Below, piece after piece: positions 46,401-58,008 of a stretch of DNA of 64,000 nt. The position numbers and the translations under genes are program-made. The notes below the pieces were generated by a model. It had not been told where the DNA came from and made no database searches. It was given only the letters and a program-made list of their open reading frames with translations. Source of the DNA: Rotaria macrura (taxonomy: Eukaryota > Rotifera > Eurotatoria > Philodinida > Philodinidae); NCBI GenBank assembly GCA_900239685.1, contig OENT01000619.1, positions 1 to 64,000 on the forward strand, given 5' to 3'. Position 1 is the stretch's first letter, and each line of letters opens with the position of its first letter.

Positions 46401-48230
46401 CTCCGTTGTCAGTATTCGATTTCTTGTCAGTAGTTGCTGTTGCAATGGGTTCATCAGTTTTTGTGTCTTCGTTTTTATTATTTTCATCGTTGGATTCGGA
46501 TACTGTTGTAGATGTTGCAGGTAATTCAACTGTTGTTACGGATTCAACTGTTTCAGCTAATAATAATGAAACATATAATTGAATATGAAGTTCATAGTTA
46601 TAGGTTTATGTTTTAGATTCTTCTTTTTTTAGTCAGTCACCGTTCAGAAAATCGAATAAGATGATGAAATGTAAAACAACAAAATTGCGAACGCTCGCGT
46701 GTATATAAGTTTATGAATAGACTTTGGCATCACATGCGTCAGAAAAGCAAAGAACTCAGCTAATATAGCGGTGGTATTGGCGACCAAAACTAGATTACAT
46801 GGCGATGTAAACAGCAATAGACAAATAGGGACAATAAGAGAAGAAAAATATTACGAGATCTCTTGCCTTAACAAATGAATTCGTCGAATATATCCTATAG
46901 AGAAGTGAAAGTATTCAAGCAAAGCTTGTGAGATAAAGAAAAATATGTACATGAAATTATTTGAAATATCTTCGTTTGAAACGCAAAAGAAAGTTAAAAA
47001 GTTATTCGTAGATATACTAAAAAATTGAAAACGTGATTTTAGCTTTTTATTGTTTAACATACTTTCAGATTTTTTTTGTTTTTTCGTTCGATTCTTTTTC
47101 TCATTTTCATCACTTGATGATGCTGAATGCGAACTTATCATTGTTATGTCATTCGGTTTATGTAAGCGTTTTTTTTTCGTTGAATTCATTTGTGGAAGTG
47201 TCTCATCATCATTATTGCCAATATCAGTTGATACAGGAGATGTTTTCAATGGAAGATTCTGTGTTCGATTAAATTTAAATTGTATAGGTCCCGATATACT
47301 TCCTGTATTGTTCATTCGACATATACGTTCGATTTGTTCGTCTTCTTCACTTTCATTACTTGACTGATCGGAGTTGTTCTTGGTTGATTTTGATGAATTT
47401 GCATCGAGTAAAGCTAATTGCTCTTCAAACTTTTTCTTTGCTAAATCTCCTGCATTATTTATAGGTGCTATTGATGTTGGCGAACGTTTTGTATTATCAT
47501 TATTTAAATGTGTAAGTTTTGTTGTTCGTACAACAGATGATGGAACAAATTGTTCGGTTGTTGTCAAACGTGAACGAGAACCTTGACGTAAAATTGTAGG
47601 CATAACAGGAGGTGGTGAATGAGATAGTGATATGTTCGTTTTTATGATTGAACTACTTGTTGTTATTTTATCATCGAGATCATCGTACAAATTAGAAATC
47701 GGTGGTGGTGGTGGTGGTGGCGGTGGTTGTTCAGTTTTTTCATCCGCTGGTGGAAGTGGTGGTGCAGAATCAATTATTTTTTCATGTTTTTCATTTTGAT
47801 TTTTCTTGGATTTATGTTGTTTCTTTTTATGTTTCCGAAATTTTTCTACGAACAAAAACAATTATCAAATATTCATATTCGTTGATTTTCACAGAAGAAT
47901 TTACCTTCATGATTTTTTGAGACTGATTTTGAATTCTAGAAAAATAAAACCAGATCTATGTTATACATGTCAAATTAGAAAGAAAAAAACAAACTAAGAA
48001 AACTCTACTTTGAATATGTATATAATTAACTAAAAATTGAGAAAAAAAAAAGATAATATTACAACTTTGAATATCTGAAGTAAACTCTTCATTACATGTT
48101 TTCATTTTAACCCAATTCATGAAATCCTCAGTTTATCTTAAGTTGAAAAGTTCAATGTTGTAGAACACAAGATTTGCACTTACATTTTTCGATTTTTTAG
48201 ATGATTTATCATTGGTTGCTGGTGAAGATT
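43495..48230 (-). CDS. RS-domain and Gln-rich nuclear protein (5' end unresolved)
   Basis: Nine joined exons with consistent phases: 48230-48184, 47935-47905, 47845-47063, 46556-46200, 46128-45362, 45294-45214, 44538-44392, 44322-43887 and 43826-43495 (about 990 codons). Order: a Lys-rich start (EKFRKHKKKQHKSKKNQ); a Pro-rich patch with nine prolines in a row; an acidic, Ser-rich middle; an RRRRR/His/Ser-rich segment; then a dense Arg-Ser domain (SSRSSSRTSSSSSD and many SR dipeptides); an Asn/His run; an RG-rich patch (GRGGAITRRGRG); a short helical segment (YRAEIHAAKNHGLISEIQAQ); and a C-terminal third dominated by poly-Gln and ending VVQIPYVPK. RS domains mark splicing-associated proteins, so a nuclear role in mRNA processing is likely. 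No RRM is visible and I cannot name the orthologue. The donor of exon 46556-46200 (GTTCGT) is the weakest join. The 5' exons are uncertain. Confidence 0.65.
43827..43886 (-). other. 60-nt frame-neutral intron without stops
   Basis: Starts GTATAA and ends CCAAG, splitting a Gly codon. It is a multiple of three and has no in-frame stop, so keeping it would add 20 residues (including a hydrophobic FGSIFTFLFV) inside the Gln-rich tail. Splicing is preferred because the hydrophobic insert is unlike its surroundings. Confidence 0.6.
44108..44203 (-). repeat. polyQ-encoding repeat
   Basis: Nearly uninterrupted CTG/TTG triplets on the plus strand encode about 25 glutamines in two blocks on the minus strand. 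Mixed CAA/CAG codons suggest selection for the amino acid rather than simple slippage. Confidence 0.8.
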
Positions 48231-50166
48231 CTATTACAAAGAGACAAAAGAAAAGTATGAATTAGTAACTGCTTTTTAGTAATGTGTTTATAAGATCCAA
48301 TATGAATCGATCGGGGAAAATAGTTGCGCGAGCATACAGTTTTAGCTAGACTAAAAAAATGCATTGTGTTATGGCACAGAGAAGAGAGAGAGATATATAT
48401 ATAGATATATAGACAAAAAAATACCTCGTTTTTATTCTCCTGAAAAACAAAAGAAAATAACAAAAACAGATCACAACAATCGTCTAAAAAATAAAATAAC
48501 ACACAAACACATTTGACAGAGAGAGAGAGATGATATAGCTTCTTCTGTTTATATTTTGAAGGTTGACGAGTAGATGAAAAGAAAAAGAAAGAAGAAACAC
48601 ATAAATATGCATGCAAATGAAGAAGCAAGCTAAGGACAATGGGTTAACGTGCATATTGATTTTTATTTTTGTTAGTAGTTTACTGTATATTAATCATAGT
48701 GCATAATATAACACGATTACCTCACCGTTTTGGTTCTCTGTTTATTTTTAAGTAACGATTGTCAGTGTTTCTGCTGGCTACAAGCATATAGAAATAGCGA
48801 TAGGAGGCAAACAAAAACCAAAAAAAAAAATTAAGAATATTCACAACAAACAAGCCAAGAAATGAATACATCGATTTCTTTCATGTAGTAATTATTATTT
48901 TTTTCAAATACGTTTTTTTATGAACAGAAAGATAAAATACATATTTAAATATATTATTTATAAAAAATAAATAATAACGATTTTTTACCTCTTGTATATG
49001 TATATATGTTCAAAGACTAAAGTTGGTAAAAAAAATAGAGGTTTGATCATTTCGAGTTTTTTTTTTTTGGTAATAACAAAAAACAAAAAGATTTAATTCA
49101 AAGAAGGCTACGTGTGAATATATGTGCAGCAAAATAAAACAATCAAATATTTAACTAAGTAAACATATTATTATCGTGCATTCAAAAGAATTTAATAATA
49201 TTATGAGCAATCATGCAAATGAACAGCAAGAATGATACAATATGTTGTCATATAATCAATCAATCAACCAATATGAAAAAGAATATTTAACTGTATATAT
49301 ATATACATATGATGAGCACCTGATCATAAAATAGAAAAGTTCTTTCCTACAATGAGAATAGAGAGAAAAACATATGTCTTTGCTCGTTTGGTGTTTTCTG
49401 TTGATAATTTAAAAGCTTAATATAAACAATCTCACAAAACTTGCCTATCCGAAGAGCAAAGCATACAAACACACAGATTTTCACGAAAGCATAAGGAAAA
49501 GAAGAAGCATGGTTTTGTTAGTATAGGAATTTGGAGGCGGTTACTGATCTGCTGGACGACATATTGACATTTGACCATTGTGGAAGAAGATCATGATGAT
49601 GATGATGGCTGATTCCATGAATAGAAAACAAAAACAGAATATGTATATATATAAACATCTTAGCATGCACAATTACATGGTGTTCAAAGTAAGCAGTAGT
49701 AATAGCAGCAGCAAAAAAACAGAATAAAGGATAAACGAAGCATGTAAATATATATATATATATATATATAGATGTATAAAAGAATATCAAGAGAGAGAAA
49801 GAAAACATGCAAAGAAGATCAACAAATAAGTGATAGAATACACACACACTATGAAGTGAATAGTTATTAGATGTTAGTTATAATAGAACAGATAGTATTA
49901 GGGAATTTTTAATGTTAATTTGTTGATTAGTCTGTTGTTTTTGCTGTTTTATTGGGCAAATCTACGCGCGCACAATACCCACGAACAACAACAACAACAA
50001 CAATAATAATAACAACATGAACAGAAAAATGAAGAAAATATATGAAATCCTAGATCTCTCTCTCCTCCAGCCTGTTTTGTTTTATGTTTCGTTTTTACAC
50101 GCCAAGCATCATCATCCTAATATTTTTATCTTATTTCATTTTGTTTTTTGAAATATATTAACTTAC
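48231..50166. other. Low-complexity stretch between exons
   Basis: Rich in (TA)n (49,747-49,770), GA runs (48,379-48,396; 48,518-48,530), AAC repeats (about 49,985-50,005) and poly-A. The ORFs 48209-48628 and 49518-49847 are simple-sequence translations. A possible 15-nt micro-exon (48439-48425, ENKNE) has good AG/GT flanks but does not fit the phase of its neighbours. The stretch is probably a large 5' intron or UTR of the RS/Q-rich gene. Confidence 0.5.
49747..49770. repeat. (TA)n microsatellite
   Basis: Uninterrupted TA dinucleotides. Confidence 0.8.
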
Positions 50167-50557
50167 GGTACATAAGAAATCTCAACTGTCTTCTTCATCT
50201 TCATCTGTATATTTATCAACAGAAAAAGAGAAAAAAGAACGAGAAGAGAAAGGAGGCATATTACCTTCTTTTTTTCAAACATGATCACTAGAATAGAGCA
50301 GGCATCAACAACATCGGTATATAACTTTAATTTTCAAAAAAATAGAGAGATCAAACAATATTTATGTAGATATTTTTCTCTCTCTCTATTTAATTTACAA
50401 AAAAAAAAGAAAAAAATTTCAATACAAATCCGATGTTCTTTGCAACTTTTTTTTTAAAGTTCACATATATATCTATAGGTATTATTTTACCTTTCGATGT
50501 CGATGAAGATGTTACCATAGTTGGACGTATACTTGAATTGCTTGTTAGAGAAGCCAT
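50167..50557 (-). CDS. Three candidate 5' exons, probably of the RS/Q-rich gene
   Basis: The ATG at 50557 opens MASLTSNSSIRPTMVTSSST and splices (TCGAAAG|GTAAAA) to 50287-50265 (IMFEKKK), then to 50204-50167 (KMKKTVEISYVP, ending CC|GTAAGT). Both joins keep phase. Ser/Thr-rich and Lys-rich composition resembles the start of the downstream RS/Q-rich protein. The exit phase (2) does not directly fit the next recognised exon at 48230, so one or more small exons would be missing. Alternatively this is a separate short gene. Confidence 0.4.
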
Positions 50558-51708
50558 CGTTTTACTCCTATTCATAAAATTAAGAAAGACAAAGATAGTA
50601 TTAATAAATTTTCATTGCTAGATATTTTCTAAAGGCATACGTAATCGCTGTATCAAATAAACAAATTAAAAGGATTGATACGCAATGTTATTCTCTGAAA
50701 TAAACCAAAAAATGATGATGCAGATCAATTGTTTAAAAGTTCTTTTCTGTAGCATGCAAAGATGTTCATGACGAGGAAAGTGTGTCCAATAAAATGGAAC
50801 AAATCCAGTGAAGTTACGTTTATGATTTCAAAGAGAAAAAACAACACGAATGACAGAAGAAGAAAAAACAACAACCTTGTATCAGATGTTTACCATATAT
50901 AAAATACTTAAACCTCTTTGTTGTTGACTTACCTAACATAAGCGCTAGTACAAAAACCTCATGGTGACATCTATATAATTGAAAATAAATATGTTTTCGA
51001 AAGTCATTTGTAAGTAGCATTTCAAACTGAGTTGAGAAATTAATTTAAAAGTTAAATGTTTCATTTAACAATTCTACTTTTCCTCAAATTTAGTCTAGAC
51101 TGAGCAATGAGACAAAAGGAACTATCTTGATATCTGCCGTGTGTGTTCATCATCGTCTGTAGAACACGATCCCCAAGACTACGGATATGGTTCTTGTAAA
51201 AAAAAAGAAGAAACAAATTCCTCTGGAGTATTGAATGTTTCATTTTTATGCATAAATTTTGTTTACTACTACGAACAGAATAAAATGATGTATTTGATTT
51301 GCTTGAAACATAGTTGATAGTATGTCTACGAATTGATTCTTTGAAGTATCTCTTGAATTTCATCGTACGGTTTTTCTTGCCAAGGCTCTGGACTATTTAC
51401 AAATATATCATCAAAAGTATTTCCTTCTATTACAGTTCACACTTCAGGTTCAATCAAAATTTTAGAGAAATCTGTTGTATTATTTCATTGTCTTTTTCTG
51501 CTGACTTGGCATACTCATGATGAACAAGCAAAAGTGATGTCGATCGCAAGAGAAGAAGAAGAAGAAAACGAAAGAAACTGAAGAAAGAGGAATGGAAGAA
51601 ATATTTTTCATGTGTTGCATGGTACGCTTTTTTTGTTTTATCAACAAAAACCCTGACAGGTGAAAACGACTGTTGAAATCAAAGAAATAATCGTCATCAT
51701 CTCCAAGC
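50558..51708. other. Intergenic between divergent genes
   Basis: Lies between the minus-strand candidate ATG at 50557 and the plus-strand Cys-rich gene, so it likely carries both promoters. The minus frame 51061-51363 is open for 100 codons but has no recognisable motif. Confidence 0.4.
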
Positions 51709-52101
51709 ATGTGTCGATGGGGATGCTTTAATTATGAATCCGTAAGGAGATCTGTGTTCATACTTCACTTTAGCTTTATTAATATTATACTGTATTTTAC
51801 AGACATATATGTGTAAATTTTGTGGTACACGTTATTGTTCTGATTGTCTTCGTGGTGATTTCTATGGACTAATGAAAGCTCCTGATCATTGTCGTAAATG
51901 CAATCAAGTAAAATTATATTATTGATGTGTTCGGTTCATTCTATGTATGATTTGTTTTAGATGAAATGCCAAGGAAAACGTGTTGAAGTTGTTGTCTTTG
52001 CTCCTGGTACTGAACCGAAAGCACCGAAAAAATCTGGTAAAGGGGACAAAGGATCGAGCAAAGGCAAAGCATCTGGAGGCAAAAAATCAAAAAAAAAATA
52101 A
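51709..52101 (+). CDS. Small Cys-rich zinc-finger-like protein with Lys-rich tail, 92 aa
   Basis: Three phase-0 exons: 51709-51741 (MCRWGCFNYES, donor GTAAGG), 51803-51907 and 51961-52101. Cysteines: C2, C6, then CKFC (15-18), CSDC (23-26), CRKC (41-44) and C49. The CXXC pairs can chelate one or two zinc ions in a treble-clef or ribbon-like fold. The conserved-looking core is CGTRYCSDCLRGDFYG. The last 30 residues are Gly/Lys/Ser-rich with a poly-Lys end, suggesting nucleic-acid, tubulin or nuclear interaction. There is no signal peptide. AATAAA lies at 52123-52128, about 22 nt after the stop. I do not recognise a named family; the regular structure argues strongly for a real gene. Confidence 0.75.
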
Positions 52102-52845
52102 ATGATTAATATAATACGGAAAAATAAAGACGGACAAAAGAAAATCATTTTGATGTTATGTCGTTCTTTTTATTTTGCATTTTTCATATTCAAATTTATA
52201 GGAAAACAGAGATCAACATACAGTGATATCAAATCGCAGATAATCTATATGCATTTTCTGCCCATTTTCTCATTATAAAAAAATAAGAAGACAAGGCAAT
52301 GTCTTCAAATCTGACTGTCAAATCAAAAAAGCACATCACTTCGCTTCAGTGACAACCAGAATATTAATGAGAAACAAAGAAAAAAGAAGAAGATACAGAT
52401 AGGAAGAGATAGAGAGACAGAAACAAATGTAAATAGCACATAACATACTATCGGAATACGAACATTTACTTCAAATCAAAAAAGAAAAAAAAGAAAGAAA
52501 TTCATCACTTCTTTTAGCTAAGTAATGATAGACAACATCGAACAAAAAAAAATATGAATAGATATGTCTGATCTTGATTTATGCAAATTTTCCAAAGGCT
52601 TCTTCTAAAGTGACAGGGAAATATTACAATTCTATGTCATTCTTGTTTTTGTTCCTGTCGAGTTTCATAATCAATACTTACTACAGAAACAGAAGTGCTA
52701 TTGGTGAACATTTACAAAATCAAGCAATCTATTGATCATTCATTTTGGTTTTTGTCCGACAATCATACAGTCAGTTAACATCGGCGCAAGTGTCGCCAGT
52801 GCGCGGCCTGCTTGCGAGAATCGTCGTCGTTCAGCTCGTCTTTCA
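52102..52845. other. Short intergenic region and probable 5' UTR of the SLC6 gene
   Basis: The plus frame stays open back to 52732 from the first ATG (52846). A good acceptor (CATACAG at about 52,764-52,770) suggests an upstream exon joins here. The unusually GC-rich stretch 52,790-52,840 lies just before the ATG. Confidence 0.4.
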
Positions 52846-55800
52846 ATGAGTTCAACACCAACTGGTCGGCCATCAATGTCCTCAGTCACGAATAAGAAAT
52901 CTTCTTCACCAAATAACAGTTCAACATTACCATCACATACCAACACAAAACGTGCTACATCAATTGAAGGTATTGCTGATACGAGTGTGCCAACATTAAA
53001 AAAAGAATCATCGAGTGGTTTTAATTATCAAAGTTTAACTGAATCGACACCGTTGAGTGTACCGAAATCAAAATCAAAAACTAAAATTAAACCACCTGTA
53101 CGTTCACATAGTTCAACAAATGCTGAGCTTAGCTATCATTTACATCAATTGAAAAATATTGGCAAACGAAAAACAACAAGTGGCGGTGATGATCGAAGTG
53201 ATGACAATGAAGAACGTATGCAATTAACATCGTCAAATCTTAAAGTAGAATGCGATGATAATAAAACAGAAACATCAATACATAGACCCACGGAAGTTGA
53301 AAATATAGAACCTAGCGTGGAATCACAAAAACCATCGAAAATAATTGCACTACCAAGAAATGTAGAGCGAGATTCGTGGGATCATAAAGTTGAGTTTCTA
53401 CTTGCTGTTATTGGCTATGCAGTTGATTTGGGTAAGATTTCATGGTTTCTAGAATTTGAATGCTCATGTATGCGTTCTTTGAACTAAGGTAATGTTTGGC
53501 GTTTTCCAACGGCTGTTTACATGAATGGTGGTGGAGCCTTTTTCATACCATATTTTGTTCTTTTAATATTCGGTGGATTGCCTCTGTTCTAGTATGTTTG
53601 CTTTTTTGTTTTGTTTGTTCAAATCTAATTCAAAATTTTCATTGTATTATCTAGTATGGAACTTGCCCTGGGTCAATTTCATCGATCAGGCGTCTTTACC
53701 GTTTGGAATCATGCAAGTTTCTTCTTGTTTTTAAAACAGAATCTCGAATAGCTACATGTGTTAAAATGTATAGGATGTAATGTTAAGAAATCTCGTTTCA
53801 TAGAACTTACCAAACAAACGTCATAGATAGAATCGAGAAATCTGTTAGTAACTCGATATCACAGCTGCAAATAGAATGTCTGTCGGGTTAGTTGGAAAAA
53901 CCCCTTGACTTCGAGTGCCATATTCCTATATCCGACAAACTCGATTCATCGAAGAGATCTAAACAATCAGATAGCCATCGATTTCAAAGACATCTCGGAC
54001 ATTCATTGTGTCTGTCTACTGTTGATTAGCGTATATTATAGAGAATATCAAATAACACGTGGACTAAGAGCGAACACGAATAACTCGAAATGTGAGGATC
54101 CTTCCGAATGAAATGTCTTCGCCATCATTGACAATGTTCCTATACGAGGGAAAACTGAAAAAATCAGAATGTTTCAACACTGATCGGAAAACACAGCATT
54201 GTGAGGATTTTACATCAATATTGTCGTATACTAATATATACGAAAGACTTTTCAATTATTTCTTTGTTATAGCATTAGATTTGAACACATTTAGTAAAGA
54301 AATCTGTTCAAAATACAATGATTTGTAATCTAACGGTGTGATCCCACAAAAGATTGAATTAGATGTTTTTATTTCTTCTCTTAATTAGTTATCTGTTAAC
54401 ATATTGTATTGATCTATGGATTTTTAATTCTTAGATTTGTCCACTAGTGAAAGGTGTTGGTTGGGCAACAGTATTAATTAATTTCATGATGGCTATGTTC
54501 TACAACACGATCATCTCATGGGCTGTATTTTATTTAGTTAAATCATTTAGCAGTATTGGCTCTGAATTACCATGGAAACGTTGCGATCATTCATGGAATA
54601 CTGCATGTTGTGTAGCAGCTGATGTCACAGAATATCAAACGAAGTTTAGAATGCATCAACTTTCACGACGAATATTTAATAAGACAGTCATGAATGCAAC
54701 ATCATTAATAACAAAACCAAGAGATAATTGTGTACGACTTATATATTCAACTGAAGAATATTTTTAGTAAATATTTCTAATCGTAGATTTGATTGTTTTC
54801 GTTTTTTTTAAATTTTTTGATAAGAAATAATAATATGAATTGTTCTTTTTCAGTCGACGACTTCAAGAAGTAGATAAAGCCGATGGATTCAATAATCTAG
54901 GAAAAATTAAATGGGAACTTGCTGGCTACTTATGCATCGTCTTCTTGGTTGTCTACTTTGCACTTTGGAAAGGAATCAAAAGTTCGGGAAAAGTAATTTA
55001 TTGAAATGATATCTTATTTTGCATAGGTGCTTTCTTACGTTTTTGTTTGTTAGGCAGTATGGGTAACTGCTATTGCACCATACATTGTTCTATTCATATT
55101 ATTAATACGTGGTATTACTCTATCAGGTTCATCGATTGGAATTAAATATTATCTTCAGCCTAAAATGGAACTATTAAAAAGTCTTTCTGTAAAGCATCAT
55201 ATTATTTTAGTCAAACAATAATTTCACATGATTTTCATTTATAGATTTGGAATGCCGCTGCGACACAAATCTTTTTTTCGCTTGGACCAGGTTTTGGTGT
55301 TCTTCTAGCTTTATCTTCTTATAATAAATTTCATAATAATTGCTATCGGTAAATGAATGTCTTGACTGTTGTTGTTTCTTTCGTTAGACATTGACATATA
55401 TTTCTTTTGTTCTAGAGATGCATTAGTCACTAGTACAATTAATTGTGCAACATCACTTCTAGCTGGCTTTGTCGTCTTTTCGACACTTGGTCATATGGCT
55501 AGCGTGTCCAATAAAACCATCGAACAGGTTATTGAGGATAAAGGTAAATTGCCACGTTTTTGATATTGTGTGAAATTTCATTTGAAATCTCAGGTTCGGA
55601 ACTTGTCTTTATTGTGTATCCACACACAATAGCATTGATGAGTTGGTCAAGATTATGGGCAATTTTATTCTTTTTCATGGTGATCACACTCGGCATTGAT
55701 AGTACAGTAAGAACTTTGACTCCTAGTTAAGTTATTTGTTGATTAATACTCGAATGATGTAGTTCGGCGGTCTTGAATCAATCATTACTGGCTTATGTGA

Positions 55801-58008
55801 TGAATTTCCGAATGTATTCGGACGTCATCGAGCTTTATTTGTACTCGGTGTTCTCATCATATGTTTTCTGGGTGCCTTACCAACGTGTACCTATGGTGGT
55901 GATTATATTGTCAATTTAATGAATGAAATAGCCGTTGCTCCTGCTATTCTCGTTGTTGTATTTCTTGAATGCATTGCTGTTTCATGGTTTTATGGTAAAA
56001 TTTAATAGTCAGAATATGAATATTCATGTAAACGAACTCGTCTTCTTTCGATTGAAAATTTAGGTGTCAATCGACTTGCAGATGACATCAAAGCGATGAT
56101 TGGTACAAGACCATCGCTATTCTGGCGATCAATTTGGTATATTATTAGTCCTGTATTTTTACTCGTAAGAAATTTTATTCAAAACATTGCTTTAAATGAT
56201 CAGTGTATCGTGAAAAATCATTCATCAAGTCTTACATTTTACAGTAGGCGTCGGTGAAAAACCTAGAGCCTATCGTAAGAATCATTGCAGTATCTGTATA
56301 AAAATTAGGTATCAATACGGTCGAAAGGGTATATATGCTTTGTTCTTGTTAAAGCAACCTTATGATAATTGAGATCAGTGTTAGTTCTGTATATCTGACA
56401 ATAGGTTTCCTCCGTACTCATAATATAATGTAGCTGATGAGTACCTTTTTCATAGAAGAACTATGACTAGAGATGCGCCGTGGTTGTTTCAACATTGTAA
56501 TTGAAATTACAATGGAAAAAAATAATCCACGTTGGGACTATATATTATAGCAAAATATTCAATGATTTTACACGAACGATGCCATCAATGCATAATGAGA
56601 AAACCATTTGAATAAGATGACCCGAACTAGTGCGCGTGTTTATTGAAGTAAATAAAAAACATCGAGTATTGAATAAGTATTATTCTATGTAATACAAGTA
56701 AATACTGCAGTGCTTTTCTCTGAGAGAAAAAAAAGACAAATTAAAATCATTTGAAATAAAACTATTGTTCAAACAAAGAAATTAGGTATCCATATGAGAA
56801 GATACTTATATATGTATGTATCAATCATACTTAACTTCGGTTGAAAAAAAAGATAGAACGATGAAACAATGGATTACATTTTCATTCATTTCACCGTCTG
56901 AAAAGAATGTATCAACAAACTCATCGCTTGGGAATCAGGAATATGTGCATTTTGTAGACTGTCAAGTACTGACAATACTTTGAAAATAACTTGACTTCTA
57001 CACTTGTTACTCTAGAAATAATGTAGATTTTTATCTTGCTTATTCAATAATACAATGCGATGATTTTCCTTGCAGGAACAGTGAAAAAATTTACTTTTGA
57101 TAGTTTCACTAGTTGAAACTTTATGCACATATCAATAGGTCTCACTATGAACTTTTTTAGATCGAATATTTCATATCCTTAACTTCATTTTTACACTGAA
57201 AGAAGAACATAAAATGTGTTTTAGACAATGCTCAGTGTATACGACGAGTTGTTAGCATTCGTTGTATTTTCAAAACTATAAAAATATTGATAAATTTCAT
57301 CATAAAATAGTATTGATAAGGCCTATTTTCACAATTGAACTCTTTTCAGTGTTTGGAAGAAAAACCACGTTACTCTACTATTACTAGTTGTCTAGAATTA
57401 AAAATCGTATGAATAAAACTAGTCATTAATAGGTAACCATTACTTTTCACTGTTCCATCTTATCTGTATATTATAATTGACCTCTATCTAAAAGCAATCC
57501 TTCAGCTTTGTTCGACTCTTCTTCTTGCTTTCGAACTACTACTTCATCTTGTTTCTTGATTTTTAAATCTATGAATAGAATCGATACATGACTCAAAGAC
57601 AGTCAAGTCTATTTTATTAACTCAATATGATTTTTTTTTGTAAATTGAACTATCCAATAGATGATATTCTATATTTCAATGAATAATTTACTGTTTGGTG
57701 ATGTCCTCGTCAAAGGAATCAATTTACGAGATTTACCAAAAAGTGTTCAAATATGGGCTTATATTATGGTGTTTGTTCCTATACTATGCATTCCAGCTTA
57801 TGCTGTTCATAAATTGATAAGTACACCAGGAAAAAATTTTGACGAAGTAAATAAAACAATATCGAAGAAGCATGGTTTCCTTTTTTTGTTAAACATATCC
57901 ATTTCTTCTATTTAGCGTCTTCAACGATCAATGAAACCTATAGCATCACCAAATGAACGAAGTCATTCATGTGCCAATGGTGAACAAGATAAAATCGAAA
58001 TTTTGTAG
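52846..58008 (+). CDS. Monoamine-type sodium:neurotransmitter symporter (SERT/DAT-like), about 769 aa
   Basis: Thirteen exons: 52846-53431, 53489-53591, 53655-53712, 54435-54766, 54854-54992, 55054-55188, 55245-55348, 55416-55543, 55594-55706, 55763-55994, 56064-56164, 57661-57846 and 57916-58008; every phase matches. The SLC6 core is collinear with serotonin transporters. TM1 AVDLGNVWRFP carries the Asp that binds the amine group in monoamine transporters. It is followed by [10 protein letters not shown] and [17 protein letters not shown]. The ELPWKRC..SWNTACC loop has the EL2 cysteines. TM6 is [20 protein letters not shown], then [19 protein letters not shown]8 is [22 protein letters not shown]. 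The protein moves a monoamine with Na+/Cl- across the plasma membrane. The N-terminal tail before TM1 is long (about 185 aa, Ser/Thr-rich), so a regulatory tail or wrong start is possible. AATAAA is at 58191. Confidence 0.9.
53713..54434 (+). other. GC-AG intron of the SLC6 gene
   Basis: The exon ends ...VWNH and the intron begins GCAAGT, the classical GC-donor consensus. The next exon starts ATT TGT CCA (ICP) after CTTAG. A GT donor three bases on would give the wrong phase, and the protein W-N-H-I-C-P matches the W-R-K-I-C-P of serotonin transporters without gap. The intron is also long (722 nt). Confidence 0.75.
56165..57660 (+). other. Unusually long SLC6 intron (1,496 nt)
   Basis: Donor GTAAGA after TTTTTACTC; acceptor CCAATAG. 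A second good acceptor (TTTTACAG, about 56,237-56,244) lies 80 nt in, where a normal-sized intron would end, so the rest may be an insertion. I found no clear terminal repeats or coding content. Confidence 0.5.

Noticed and set aside
46086-46529. 147-codon minus-strand frame rich in His/Val/Ile
   Set aside because: It is a shadow of the RS-rich exon 46556-46200 read in a neighbouring frame.
48209-48628. 139-codon minus-strand frame
   Set aside because: Translation of GA, TA and AC simple repeats; only 48230-48184 is used, in a different frame.
51061-51363. 100-codon minus-strand open frame (MKFKRYFKESIRR...)
   Set aside because: Considered as a small gene or an exon (an AG precedes NHIRSLGDRV), but nothing supports either beyond the open frame.
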